Assembly: GCF_002900095.1 (NCBI RefSeq) | Contig: NZ_LLKN01000002.1 | Location: 2,356,001-2,420,000, forward strand | Direction of reading: 5' to 3' | Origin: Salegentibacter mishustinae | GTDB lineage: Bacteria; Bacteroidota; Bacteroidia; Flavobacteriales; Flavobacteriaceae | DNA length: 64,000 nucleotides | Shown: piece by piece, positions 45,608 through 56,661 of the stretch | Layout of the letters: each line of letters begins with the position of its first letter | Numbering within the stretch: the stretch's first letter is position 1 | Notes under the pieces: generated by a model | Told to the model about the DNA's origin: nothing | The model's input: only the letters and a program-made list of their open reading frames with translations | The model's database searches: none | Program-made: the position numbers and the translations under genes

Positions 45608-46792
45608 ATGGGAAAGAATAAACCAACTAAGAAGTTCAGGAAGTATATACGCACAGTACATTTATATTTAGGGCTGGCTACGGGCTTAGTTGTATTTATT
45701 GTATCCATTACCGGTTGCTTATGGGTGTTTCAGGAAGAAATTAAAGCCTTAACATCTAATGTTCCAGAAGTTGTCCCTCAAAATAATCCAGAGATAGATC
45801 CCCTGGAAGTAAAAAATATAGCGCAAAATGTTTTTCCCGGAAAACACGTTCATGGAACATTATACCAGGGAGGCACCAGCCCAATAGAAGTAATCTTTTA
45901 TGAAGAAAAACCAGAGTTCTACAAATCGGTTTTTGTACATCCGTGGAGCGGCGAAATTTTACATATAGAAGATCATCTTTCAGGATTTTTTCACTTTGTT
46001 TTAGATGGGCATATGCATTTGTGGCTACCAGCAGAAATAGGTAGTGAGATCGTTGCCTGGAGCACATTTATATTCTTTCTAATGCTAGTTTCGGGCATTA
46101 TTTTATGGTGGCCCAAAAACAAAAAAGTCAGGAAGCAACGTACCTGGTTTCAATGGAAAGAAAGCACTAAATGGAAACGAAAAAATTATGACCTTCATCA
46201 AATTATAGGTTTTTATGCTAGTTTTATCGCAGTGATATTCATTTTCACGGGACTAATAATGACTTTTGACAGTTTTGCTGCGGGCTTTTATAAAACCATT
46301 GGCGGAGAAAAAGAAGTAGTATTTTCTGTTCCTGAAAACCCGGCGGGAAGTTTTAAAAGTACAGGGGATGGGAATGAACCTATTAGGCAATTAATGCCTT
46401 TTCTAAAAGATAAATTTCCCGATGCTAAAGATTATGAAATTCACTATCCTTATGATGAAAACCATAGTATTTACGTAGAAGTAAGTAATAGTGACGGAAT
46501 CTACTATGATTCAGATTATAGATTTTATGACCAAAACGATCTGGCTGAAGTTCCCTCTGAAACTATTTACGGTGTTTACAAAGAAGCCGGTGTAGCCGAA
46601 AAAATACTAAGAATGAATTATGATATTCACGTTGGTGCCATCGCGGGATTACCGGGTAAGATTCTTGCTTTTCTAATTAGCCTACTTTGCAGCTCACTTC
46701 CGATTACCGGCTTCCTGGTCTGGTATGGAAAGAAGGTAAAAGCCAAAACTCCTAAAAGAAAAGATAGAAGAGCACTCGCTACTTCCAATTAA
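45608..46792 (+). CDS. PepSY-associated TM (PepSY_TM) protein
   Basis: An inner membrane protein of about 394 residues with four helices. The frame begins with a TTG at 45602; the ATG at 45608 is preferred. Features: VHLYLGLATGLVVFIVSITGCLWVFQEE at TM1 (cited in part), GHMHLWLP, the DLHQIIGFYAS motif, and the C-terminal NYDIHVGAIAG with HVG, all typical of the PepSY_TM family, often linked to iron reduction or siderophore uptake. Conserved His may bind heme. The nearest neighbours do not include a TonB receptor. Confidence 0.88.
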   Translation: MGKNKPTKKFRKYIRTVHLYLGLATGLVVFIVSITGCLWVFQEEIKALTSNVPEVVPQNNPEIDPLEVKNIAQNVFPGKHVHGTLYQGGTSPIEVIFYEEKPEFYKSVFVHPWSGEILHIEDHLSGFFHFVLDGHMHLWLPAEIGSEIVAWSTFIFFLMLVSGIILWWPKNKKVRKQRTWFQWKESTKWKRKNYDLHQIIGFYASFIAVIFIFTGLIMTFDSFAAGFYKTIGGEKEVVFSVPENPAGSFKSTGDGNEPIRQLMPFLKDKFPDAKDYEIHYPYDENHSIYVEVSNSDGIYYDSDYRFYDQNDLAEVPSETIYGVYKEAGVAEKILRMNYDIHVGAIAGLPGKILAFLISLLCSSLPITGFLVWYGKKVKAKTPKRKDRRALATSN

Positions 46793-46905
46793 AAAATCCG
46801 GTTTTTATAGCTTCTATTTTTCAAACTTCAACGCCTAAAATTTCGATTATCAAATAAACTAATTCGGAGCATGCTCACGCAACATTATCATGGAAAAATA
46901 TAATT

Positions 46906-46955
46906 TGATTTCGAGGCAAGCCTCGGTGTATTCAATCTCGATTATCGAGTAAAAT
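46906..46955. repeat. Palindromic repeat element with two CGAG hairpins
   Basis: Contains CGAGGC-N2-GCCTCG (46912-46925) followed by CTCGAT-N1-ATCGAG (46937-46949). A degenerate relative lies at 43570-43605. It looks like an interspersed intergenic repeat of the genome. Located in the 239-bp gap between PepSY_TM and PNPOx-like genes. Confidence 0.5.
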
Positions 46956-47031
46956 AAATTTTGATGATACTTGTCATATTTTATTTAGAGATAGCGAGTT
47001 AACTTACAGGGTCTTTTTAAGTTCAAGCATT

Positions 47032-47481
47032 ATGGAAACCATGACCTCGACCGATAGTACTCAAATCCTTGCCGAAAATTATATTGGGAGGCTGGGATAT
47101 TTCTCTAGAGAAAGAGTAGAAATTATTCCTATAACTTATTATTTTGACCCAGAACATAACAGTGTTTTGAGTTATTCGGGACAGGGAAATAAAATTGAAG
47201 CGATGCGTAAAAACCCCTTGGTTTCCTTTCAGGTAGATGAAATTACTAATTTAGAGAAATGGAAATCGGTTCTTATATATGGCAGGTTTGAAGAATTAAC
47301 CGGAATCGATGCCAAACACATGCTTCGTATATTTTCTCAAGGAGTGAAAAAAGTGATCAAAAATAAAGAACACTCCTACCCTGATTTTATACAGAATTTT
47401 TCCAGCAAAGAAGAAAGCTCTGATACTCCAATAGTTTTTCGTATTAATATAGATGAGCTTGCAGGGCGAGAAAGAGTGTAG
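47032..47481 (+). CDS. PNPOx-like flavin-binding (nitroreductase-fold split barrel) protein
   Basis: A 149-residue split-barrel flavoprotein of the pyridoxamine 5'-phosphate oxidase-like group. Start segment ILAENYIGRLGYFSRERVEI, then PITYYFD, SYSGQGNKIEAMRKNPLVSFQVDEI and WKSVLIYGRFEEL are family landmarks; the last strand ends IDELAGRERV. Such proteins bind FMN or heme and are tied to redox stress. It lies 323 bp before katG on the same strand. No enzymatic reaction can be named. Confidence 0.85.
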   Translation: METMTSTDSTQILAENYIGRLGYFSRERVEIIPITYYFDPEHNSVLSYSGQGNKIEAMRKNPLVSFQVDEITNLEKWKSVLIYGRFEELTGIDAKHMLRIFSQGVKKVIKNKEHSYPDFIQNFSSKEESSDTPIVFRINIDELAGRERV

Positions 47482-50060
<2,579 letters not shown>

Positions 50061-50084
50061 TTTTAAATAAAAAATTAATAGTTT

Positions 50085-50117
50085 AAAAAGCAGCCCTATT
50101 TTCTGGCTGCTTTTTTT
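50085..50117 (+). terminator. Intrinsic terminator of katG
   Basis: AAAAAGCAGCC pairs with GGCTGCTTTTT around a 9-nt loop, followed by further T residues, 25 bp after the katG stop. Confidence 0.92.
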
Positions 50118-50335
50118 ATAGATAAAAAACAAGACAACAAGCTGATTAAAAATGTTTTCAATTTGCCTTTTGCTCAACTATTCATTAGTAATTGTATGAA
50201 TTACGAAACACTTTCTTCAAAATAAAAATCACGATGAACAGTTTTGAAAAAAAATTCGTAATTTCATTAATAATTAAAAATAAATTAATATTGTTATTTT
50301 TTTGTATATTCTTAGTTGAAAAGAGATAAAAAACA

Positions 50336-50833
50336 ATGAAATTCGACCCCCAAATTGTAGAGAAATCTACTCCCTACTCTTCTTTACTTAATGATGATAA
50401 TTTGCTTCTGCAAACTCAAAAGGAGGACTCACCCCTAGATTTAACGAAATCTGATAGTAGAAACAAAAGTAATTTTAGTAATCTAACTGCATTTTGGAAA
50501 AGATTGGTTTCTAAGCCCAAAAGTTTACCTCAATCCTCAAATTCAAGTATAAGTAGTATTCTAGAGGATGAGAAGAAGATATCCCCTAATCAAATTATAA
50601 AAACCGTTCTCTCCAGGAAATTAGAATTGCCCCTTGATTCGACAAAACTTTCTATCGCTCTGGAAAAATGTAATAAAATTTTCCATGAAGATTATCCCTT
50701 TGATTTTATCCTTGAGTATGAAGGGAGGCGATTAGGTATGATATTGCTCGACCGATGTTATAACGCCAAAAATGAAGAGAAACTTATTTATAGGTTTAAT
50801 TCTAATTTAAAGAGTTTCGAAGGTTTGTTTTGA
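50336..50833 (+). CDS. Hypothetical protein, unrecognised
   Basis: A 165-residue soluble protein. The N-terminal half is low complexity and Ser/Asn/Lys rich (LTKSDSRNKSNFSN), probably disordered. The C-terminal half (~85-165) is more structured: helix IIKTVLSRKLELPLDS and strand FDFILEYEGRRLGMILLDRCYN. No signal peptide. No family recognised. It stands between katG and the polysaccharide lyase pair. Confidence 0.55.
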   Translation: MKFDPQIVEKSTPYSSLLNDDNLLLQTQKEDSPLDLTKSDSRNKSNFSNLTAFWKRLVSKPKSLPQSSNSSISSILEDEKKISPNQIIKTVLSRKLELPLDSTKLSIALEKCNKIFHEDYPFDFILEYEGRRLGMILLDRCYNAKNEEKLIYRFNSNLKSFEGLF

Positions 50834-51274
50834 TCTTTAACACCGGTATTTTTTATTTCTTCTTTAAAGGAACAAACTCCCTTTGCGGTAAAGTGTTTTT
50901 TCAAAACTAATGGGATACTTTTAAATTTTGTGTGGATATTATGCACGGTTAAGTCCAAAAATCTACACAATTATACTTAATTCTTCTCCCTAATTCACTA
51001 ATAGGGCAATTAAAAATTATTCGCATTAAGCCTATATTTACTACGTCTCCATTTATATAAGATAAGGCTTAATCTTCTTGGCATAATATTGACTATAACT
51101 TACCACATCAATCCATAAGTATTCTCCTACAATTTTTATAAAAAATTGATTTTTAGGACTTAAGAATGCTCTTAGACGATTGAAATAATTGTTTTATCGA
51201 TTTTAATAATTAGTTTCGCGGCAAAATTATTGGCCAGAAAAAATATAGTTGAATGCCTCTATCCCTACACTCAT
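50834..51274. other. AT-rich gap without recognised features
   Basis: About 440 bp between two orphan genes. I find no hairpin, repeat or ORF with a plausible start, apart from the unlikely TTG-start extension of the next gene from 51230. Confidence 0.4.
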
Positions 51275-51673
51275 ATGAAATTATTTTTTCCAGTACTTTT
51301 TGTATTAACGTCTCTGCCATGCCAAAGTCAGAAGATACTAATGCAAAGCTTCAAAAATAGAAATCTAACCTCCTCAATTAATTTGTCCGGAAGTTATAGC
51401 TCTAATCTAGAAGGAAGATTCTCCTATTCCAAGAGCCAGGTTTATTCATCTTACAGGGATATGTATCAGGCTATAAAAGGTTTTTTAAGCAAAACCAGAT
51501 GGTCTCAGGTACTCAACTTTTCTAAAGCCCTTGCAGGACTAAGAAAAATTTCATCTATAAAAATTAATTGCTTTGGCAAAATGCCTACCGCGGCTTATGG
51601 AGCAGATTCAAAAAAATGCCGATTCGTTATCCATAATTACGACATCACACAGACTAAAATTTATACATCTTAA
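51275..51673 (+). CDS. Hypothetical secreted protein
   Basis: The frame opens at TTG 51230, but the ATG at 51275 gives a good signal peptide (MKLFFPVLFVLTS to CQSQ), leaving about 115 mature residues. These are basic and Ser-rich with several Tyr (YSSYRDMYQAIKGFLSKTRW) and two Cys (NCFGK, KKCRF), which might pair. No family recognised. It precedes the two lyase genes in the same direction. Confidence 0.5.
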   Translation: MKLFFPVLFVLTSLPCQSQKILMQSFKNRNLTSSINLSGSYSSNLEGRFSYSKSQVYSSYRDMYQAIKGFLSKTRWSQVLNFSKALAGLRKISSIKINCFGKMPTAAYGADSKKCRFVIHNYDITQTKIYTS

Positions 51674-51691
51674 ATCTAATATTATATTCTA

Positions 51692-51811
51692 ATGAAAACA
51701 TTTGATTACATATTACTTTTTACAAAATCTCCCCGTTCACCGAACAAAAACTTTACTCTTTTAGCAGGAAATTTTAATACAAACAATGCAGTTTTAACTG
51801 CCTATAATTAA
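51692..51811 (+). other. Short ORF resembling the 5' end of the lyase genes
   Basis: A 39-codon frame beginning MKTFDYILLF, similar to MKKFHFILLL at 51844 and MKYILFILLF at 53343, also at the nucleotide level (ATATTACTTTT shared). It could be a decayed third lyase start, left after a tandem duplication. May not be expressed. Confidence 0.25.
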
Positions 51812-51843
51812 CAAAAGAAAGAATTAAATCTAAATTATAAATA

Positions 51844-53007
51844 ATGAAAAAATTCCATTTTATATTACTTTTAGCAATATTCGCTTGTTCTCCAGATAAC
51901 GATGAGGCTATTGTAGAGCAACAATCTACATCTTCTGACACTCCGGAATCTATGAATTTAGAATCTGGGCCAGCTTTAAATAGAGATTCAGGTAATTTAA
52001 TTTACAAAGAAACCTTTGAAAATCCTGAACTTTATAATAACCCACAAGCAGGTGATTTTTACCTTGAACACGCTGAAAACCATAGCTTCAGCATCGAGGA
52101 AAATATTGTAAAAGAAGGCTCGCAAGCAGGTAGATTTGAAATTAAAAAAAGTGATTCTAAAATTTGGGGCGGCCATAGAACTGAAATGTCCCAGGCACAA
52201 AATACAGCACGTGCAGAAGGATGGTATGGTTTTTCACAATATTTCCCGGCATCCTATACCTCAGGCTCTACAGGCGAGGTAATTGGGCAATGGCATGACC
52301 AGGCAGATGACGGGGAACATGTAGATAGAAGTCCTTCAAATACATTACTTACCGGTGATGGTAGAATTAAATGGATGGCCAGATGGGATGCTGATAAGAT
52401 TATGGACAGTGGTTACTCTGATGGCCTGGAATATATCGATCTGGGAGCTATTCCAAAAAACGAATGGATTGATTGGGTAGTGCATATCAAATACTCTCAC
52501 ACCAATACCGGAATATTAGAAGTATGGATGAATGGTGAAAAGGTTATCGACAGGCAAAATATGCCTAATTCTTATAATGATGATGCGTATCCATATTTTA
52601 AATTTGGTGTTTACAAATGGAACTGGGGAAGCGATTCTTCTCAAAAAGTAATTTATTATGATGAAGTTAGAATCGGTACGGAAAATAGTAGTTATGATGA
52701 GGTGAAACCTAGAGGTTCGGAAGAAGTAGCCCCACCAGAATCTAAGATTAACATGATGGTAAACAGCTATACTGTGAGTTGTGTTGGAGAAATGGAAGGC
52801 ACCTGCCTGCTTGTTCAAGAAGGTGATATGATAGGTACAGATAACTGGGAAAATTTCTACTTTTCTAATAGTATTGAAGGTTTCTCTTATGAACCCGGTT
52901 TTGTATACGGACTCGAAGTGAAAAAAACAGAATTGGAAAACCCTCCTTTAGGTGGTTCTTCTATTAAATACGAGCTCGTAGAAATAGTATCTAAAGAAGC
53001 ACAATAG
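51844..53007 (+). CDS. Polysaccharide lyase lipoprotein (PF14099 type) fused to DUF4377
   Basis: A 387-residue exported protein. Lipobox AIFAC (Cys15). The lyase domain (~55-280) is a jelly-roll of the heparin-lyase-I-like group: WGGHRTEM from W108, GWYGFSQYFP, IGQWHDQ with the conserved His, DLGAIPKNEWIDWVVHIKYS and YFKFGVYKWNW. The C-terminal ~95 residues (VNSYTVSCVGEMEGTCLLV and later ENFYFSNSIEGFSYEPG) match DUF4377, an envelope domain of unknown role. The core from W108 on is almost identical to the gene at 53343. Target polymer unknown; perhaps the product of the adjacent cluster. Confidence 0.85.
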   Translation: MKKFHFILLLAIFACSPDNDEAIVEQQSTSSDTPESMNLESGPALNRDSGNLIYKETFENPELYNNPQAGDFYLEHAENHSFSIEENIVKEGSQAGRFEIKKSDSKIWGGHRTEMSQAQNTARAEGWYGFSQYFPASYTSGSTGEVIGQWHDQADDGEHVDRSPSNTLLTGDGRIKWMARWDADKIMDSGYSDGLEYIDLGAIPKNEWIDWVVHIKYSHTNTGILEVWMNGEKVIDRQNMPNSYNDDAYPYFKFGVYKWNWGSDSSQKVIYYDEVRIGTENSSYDEVKPRGSEEVAPPESKINMMVNSYTVSCVGEMEGTCLLVQEGDMIGTDNWENFYFSNSIEGFSYEPGFVYGLEVKKTELENPPLGGSSIKYELVEIVSKEAQ

Positions 53008-53342
53008 CCACATAATTATTCAACTTATTATAATGGTTCGAAAAACCGGTACTATAAAAATTAGTACCGGTTTTTTTGGCCCTAAATACTTCTAATTGAT
53101 TTACTCAAAAAACATTTATAATATTAAGATCGATAAAAATTTGGAGCTGAGATTTTTGATTTTTAACTGGAATTGAAAAACCTCTAGTTACCAAAGACTA
53201 ACTTCTATGATGAAGCTGGGTTTATTATCGCAAACAGTATTTCCGGTGAGGTAGAATAAACTAGTGCTCGACATTTTAAAATATCATAGTTTATATTTTT
53301 AGGATCAAAAGAATTCATAGCAATTCTTATATTTATATTATA
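53008..53342. other. 335-bp gap between the two lyase genes
   Basis: Contains the terminator of the first lyase (53041-53076); the rest is the promoter region of the second copy. Nothing else seen. Confidence 0.4.
53041..53076 (+). terminator. Intrinsic terminator of the first lyase gene
   Basis: AAAAACCGGTACTA pairs with TAGTACCGGTTTTT around a 7-nt loop, followed by T residues. It separates the two lyase genes, so they are probably transcribed independently. Confidence 0.92.
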
Positions 53343-54197
53343 ATGAAATATATCCTTTTCATATTACTTTTTTCATCTTCTGCTTTCTCTGGAAACTATA
53401 ATCATGTTTTAGGAGAAATACAGTCCCTAACTATTCTTAATCATTTTCCTGAAAAACGAAATACCGATAATTTAATTTTAGTAGAAACTTTTGAAAATCC
53501 CAATCTAAAGGATGATCCACAAAGCGGTGATTTTTATTTAGAACATGCTGTAGATCATAGCTTCCAACTAGAAAAAAGTATAAAAAGAGAGGGAACAACA
53601 GCAGGCCGGTTCGAGATTAATAAGAGTGATCCTAAAATTTGGGGCGGCCATAGAACTGAAATGTCCCAGGCACAAAATACAGCACGTGCAGAAGGATGGT
53701 ATGGTTTTTCACAATATTTCCCGGCCTCCTATACCTCAGGCTCTACAGGAGAGGTAATTGGGCAATGGCATGACCAGGCAGATAAAGGAGAACATGTAGA
53801 TAGAAGTCCTTCAAATACATTACTTACTAGTGATGGTAGAATTAAATGGATGGTCAGATGGGATGCTGATAAAATTATGGACAGTGGTTACTCTGATGGC
53901 CTGGAATATATCGATCTGGGAGCTATTCCAAATAACGAATGGATTGATTGGGTAGTACATATCAAATACTCCCACACCAATACCGGGATACTCGAAGTAT
54001 GGATGAATGGTGAAAAGGTGATTGATAGGCAAAATATGCCTAATTCTTATAATGATGATGCATATCCATATTTTAAATTTGGTATTTATAAATGGAATTG
54101 GGGAAGCGATTCTTCTCAAAAAGTAATTTATTATGATGAAGTTAGAATCGGGAATGAAAACAGCTGTTATGATGAGGTAAAACTCGGTGCATATTAA
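53343..54197 (+). CDS. Secreted polysaccharide lyase (PF14099 type), tandem paralogue
   Basis: A 284-residue exported protein with a cleavable signal peptide (MKYILFILLFSSSAFSG), not a lipoprotein. The lyase domain (~45-280) is as in the copy at 51844, with the same WGGHRTEM, IGQWHDQ and KFGIYKWNW. The DUF4377 tail is absent. N-terminal residues differ clearly from the first copy, whereas the region from WGGHRTEM onward is nearly identical even in synonymous positions. One copy would be surface-tethered, this one free. Confidence 0.87.
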   Translation: MKYILFILLFSSSAFSGNYNHVLGEIQSLTILNHFPEKRNTDNLILVETFENPNLKDDPQSGDFYLEHAVDHSFQLEKSIKREGTTAGRFEINKSDPKIWGGHRTEMSQAQNTARAEGWYGFSQYFPASYTSGSTGEVIGQWHDQADKGEHVDRSPSNTLLTSDGRIKWMVRWDADKIMDSGYSDGLEYIDLGAIPNNEWIDWVVHIKYSHTNTGILEVWMNGEKVIDRQNMPNSYNDDAYPYFKFGIYKWNWGSDSSQKVIYYDEVRIGNENSCYDEVKLGAY

Positions 54198-54248
54198 ATT
54201 AAATCATCAGGTTTTAATCAAAATATCTGGAAGCTTTTTCATTAGAAA

Positions 54249-55118
54249 TCAGGTGATTTTCTCTTTATCAAAGCTTCTAATATTATAAACTGTATTTTCA
54301 ATATTAGCCTTTGATGAAGCTCCAAAAAGAATAGATTCTACATTCGGCAATTTGGAGACATATTCTAAAGCTTCTTTTGGAGGAATTGCTCCACCACCTA
54401 AAACTTGCATTGCAATAGCTCTCAATTTTCGTGTTTTCAGCGTTTTTTCGTACAAATCCTTTCCTCCAGACATTCTGAAATTCACCTTATTCATCGAAAA
54501 GCAAATAATAGGATTATTTATTCCGGCGCCTTCAAGTGTGTCTAATAGCTTAGGCATATTCATGGTTATGAATCCAGGTTCAGCATCATACTTTTTGATG
54601 ATATAATCGTGAAAACCTTTCAATACCTCTACCATTCCCAGTCCCAGGAGTAAATCGGTAATCACATTCTGAAGAAAAATCACCGGTGTATTAATTCCTT
54701 TAAACATTTTCATTTCAGCATCTATAAGAAGCTCCATAATCTTTAGAAAGTCTTTAGATACAACTGCCATTCCTCCTTTAAACATGGTGCCAAAAAGGTT
54801 TCCGGGAACATATTGTTTAATTGTACCTTGTATTCCCAACTCGGTTACTGCATTTGCATATTTATGAGCATAAGGCATGCAGGGATAGATTTTGAAGTTT
54901 TTATATTTGTTGGGATTTGCTCTTATCACATCACATATTCTCGCTATCCTATCGTGAGTAGTACACATAAAGGTGTTAATACCGGCTTCAATAGCATAAT
55001 CTAAAGTTCTTATAATAGCTTCATCACTTTTAAATTTAATAGACTGAGCCATAGATTTTGCGTCGGAGATATGATTAACCGCAAAAAACTGATTGTCTCC
55101 GTATAGTATTCTTTCCAT
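54249..55118 (-). CDS. TIM-barrel-like protein of exopolysaccharide cluster
   Basis: A 289-residue cytoplasmic protein. It has alternating strands and helices like aldo/keto reductases (TLDYAIEAGINTFMCTTHDR early, RKLRAIAMQVLGGGAIPPKEAL and VESILFGASSKANIENTV late, the last like an AKR phosphate-binding end). The usual AKR catalytic tetrad is not evident, so activity may differ. Last gene of the minus-strand polysaccharide cluster, 7 bp after the Gfo/Idh/MocA gene, which suggests joint action on a sugar. Confidence 0.65.
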   Translation of the reverse strand: MERILYGDNQFFAVNHISDAKSMAQSIKFKSDEAIIRTLDYAIEAGINTFMCTTHDRIARICDVIRANPNKYKNFKIYPCMPYAHKYANAVTELGIQGTIKQYVPGNLFGTMFKGGMAVVSKDFLKIMELLIDAEMKMFKGINTPVIFLQNVITDLLLGLGMVEVLKGFHDYIIKKYDAEPGFITMNMPKLLDTLEGAGINNPIICFSMNKVNFRMSGGKDLYEKTLKTRKLRAIAMQVLGGGAIPPKEALEYVSKLPNVESILFGASSKANIENTVYNIRSFDKEKIT

Positions 55119-55125
55119 CCTGTTT

Positions 55126-56133
55126 TTACTTTTGATTCTTTATTATTGAAATAGCTCTATCGGTAAGCCAGGCACTTTGAAAATTGTTTATGTTATTCGG
55201 AACATTTCCGATAACGGCATTTATAAAATAATCAACCTGTGCCGAGTACTCTTCCCCTCTTAAATAAAAATCTACCTGCGGAGTTAGATCTGTTACATAT
55301 TTCACGTTCCAGCCTTTAGAATAACCTTCAGGACAATGATCATCTTTAAAGTATACTTTCAATTCATTGGCGTCTGAAATAATTTTACCCTTTTCTCCAT
55401 TTATGGTGATTGATGTAGACATTTTCCTATAGGTCTCATCACTCCAATTTACAGAAAGCATCCCGGTAGTTTTATTAGAAAGCTCCAGGATAGAATATAC
55501 AGCGTCATCTACTTTTTTAGAATAGATAGATTTTAGAATACTGCCTTTAGTAGCCGTAATTGGCGAAAGAATATCATTAATAAGATCTATTACGTGAGAT
55601 GCATAATCCATTAAACATCCACCACCTTCAGAAGGATTAGAACGCCAGGTTCCTTCTTTCTTCTTTGTGATCACAGGACCGTAAGCCTCTCCCATAAAAT
55701 GATTAACTTCTCCTATAGCACCTGTTTTCACCAACTTTTTCACTTCTCTAAAAGTGCCTACAAATTTGTTATGATATCCTACCTGATTCACTAAATTCCT
55801 CTCCGATGCTATCGAAGTCAGTTCGACACCCTGTTCCTCTGTAAGACAGAATGGTTTTTCAACAAAAACATGGATATTCTGTGCTAAAAGTTCCTTTACA
55901 AAATCAAAATGAAATTTAGTAGGAGTCGCCACAAATACCGCGTCTGGTTTTTCCTTTTCTATCATTTTAAGATAATCAGTATAACATTTGAACTTACTAT
56001 ATTTTTCTAGTGCACTAAGAACAATTTTAGACGTATCACATACACCAACTACCTCTACATCTGGATGGGCTCCTAAAATTGATAAATGAGATATTCCCAT
56101 TTTTCCAGCACCTATTAAGCCGACTTTTACCAT
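55126..56133 (-). CDS. Gfo/Idh/MocA-family sugar oxidoreductase
   Basis: A 335-residue NAD(P)-dependent dehydrogenase acting on a sugar nucleotide or inositol-like substrate. N-terminal Rossmann GLIGAGKMGISH, EKPFCLT motif (catalytic Lys) and the C-terminal half with GGGCLMDYASHVIDLI typical of the family. In polysaccharide loci such enzymes oxidise UDP-sugars at C3. Transcribed between the Alg13-like gene and the TIM-barrel protein. Confidence 0.93.
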   Translation of the reverse strand: MVKVGLIGAGKMGISHLSILGAHPDVEVVGVCDTSKIVLSALEKYSKFKCYTDYLKMIEKEKPDAVFVATPTKFHFDFVKELLAQNIHVFVEKPFCLTEEQGVELTSIASERNLVNQVGYHNKFVGTFREVKKLVKTGAIGEVNHFMGEAYGPVITKKKEGTWRSNPSEGGGCLMDYASHVIDLINDILSPITATKGSILKSIYSKKVDDAVYSILELSNKTTGMLSVNWSDETYRKMSTSITINGEKGKIISDANELKVYFKDDHCPEGYSKGWNVKYVTDLTPQVDFYLRGEEYSAQVDYFINAVIGNVPNNINNFQSAWLTDRAISIIKNQK

Positions 56134-56164
56134 AAGTTTTAAAATATTTGAAATTAAAAATGTT

Positions 56165-56644
56165 CTATAAGGAATTGATATATCCTTCTAAATGATCGAT
56201 TATATTTTGTTTAGTAGAAACATAAGGTGATGGCTTAAAGTCATCGATTTTGCTTAATACCTCTTCTAAAGCTATATCCTCGGTCCAGGGCAGTATATAA
56301 TTTAGCTTGGTAAACTCATGAAGAATTTCTTCCTGATGATCATCCACCACTTCTCCATATTTAGCTAGTCTGGGAATAGCTATTATTTTTTTATTCAGTT
56401 TCATCCCTTTAATAAGAGAGCCAGTACCAGCCTGGGTAATTACTACACGTGCTTGCTTATACAGTTCAGTTAGCTCATCTGGAGAAATAAAAGATCGCAT
56501 TTTCATATATTCCGAATCGAATTGAGTATGCCCACTTTGAACAATCACTTCCTCAGTTATCAGGCCTTTCTTGCAAAGTTTTTCAATTTCAATAAGAGGT
56601 CTTTTAAATGCCGTTGGAAAGGTTCCTAGCAATACTATAATCAT
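56165..56644 (-). CDS. Alg13/PssE-like glycosyltransferase C-terminal subunit
   Basis: A 159-residue protein of the GT28 C-terminal type: IIVLLGTFPTAFKRP, VIVQSGHTQFDSEYM, and VVITQAGTGSLIKGMKLNKKIIAIPR (the UDP-sugar binding loop). Together with the preceding Alg14-like protein it forms a split glycosyltransferase, as in pneumococcal Cps14F/G or rhizobial PssD/PssE. 17 bp after that gene. Confidence 0.9.
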   Translation of the reverse strand: MIIVLLGTFPTAFKRPLIEIEKLCKKGLITEEVIVQSGHTQFDSEYMKMRSFISPDELTELYKQARVVITQAGTGSLIKGMKLNKKIIAIPRLAKYGEVVDDHQEEILHEFTKLNYILPWTEDIALEEVLSKIDDFKPSPYVSTKQNIIDHLEGYINSL

Positions 56645-56661
56645 GATTAATGTATTAATAG

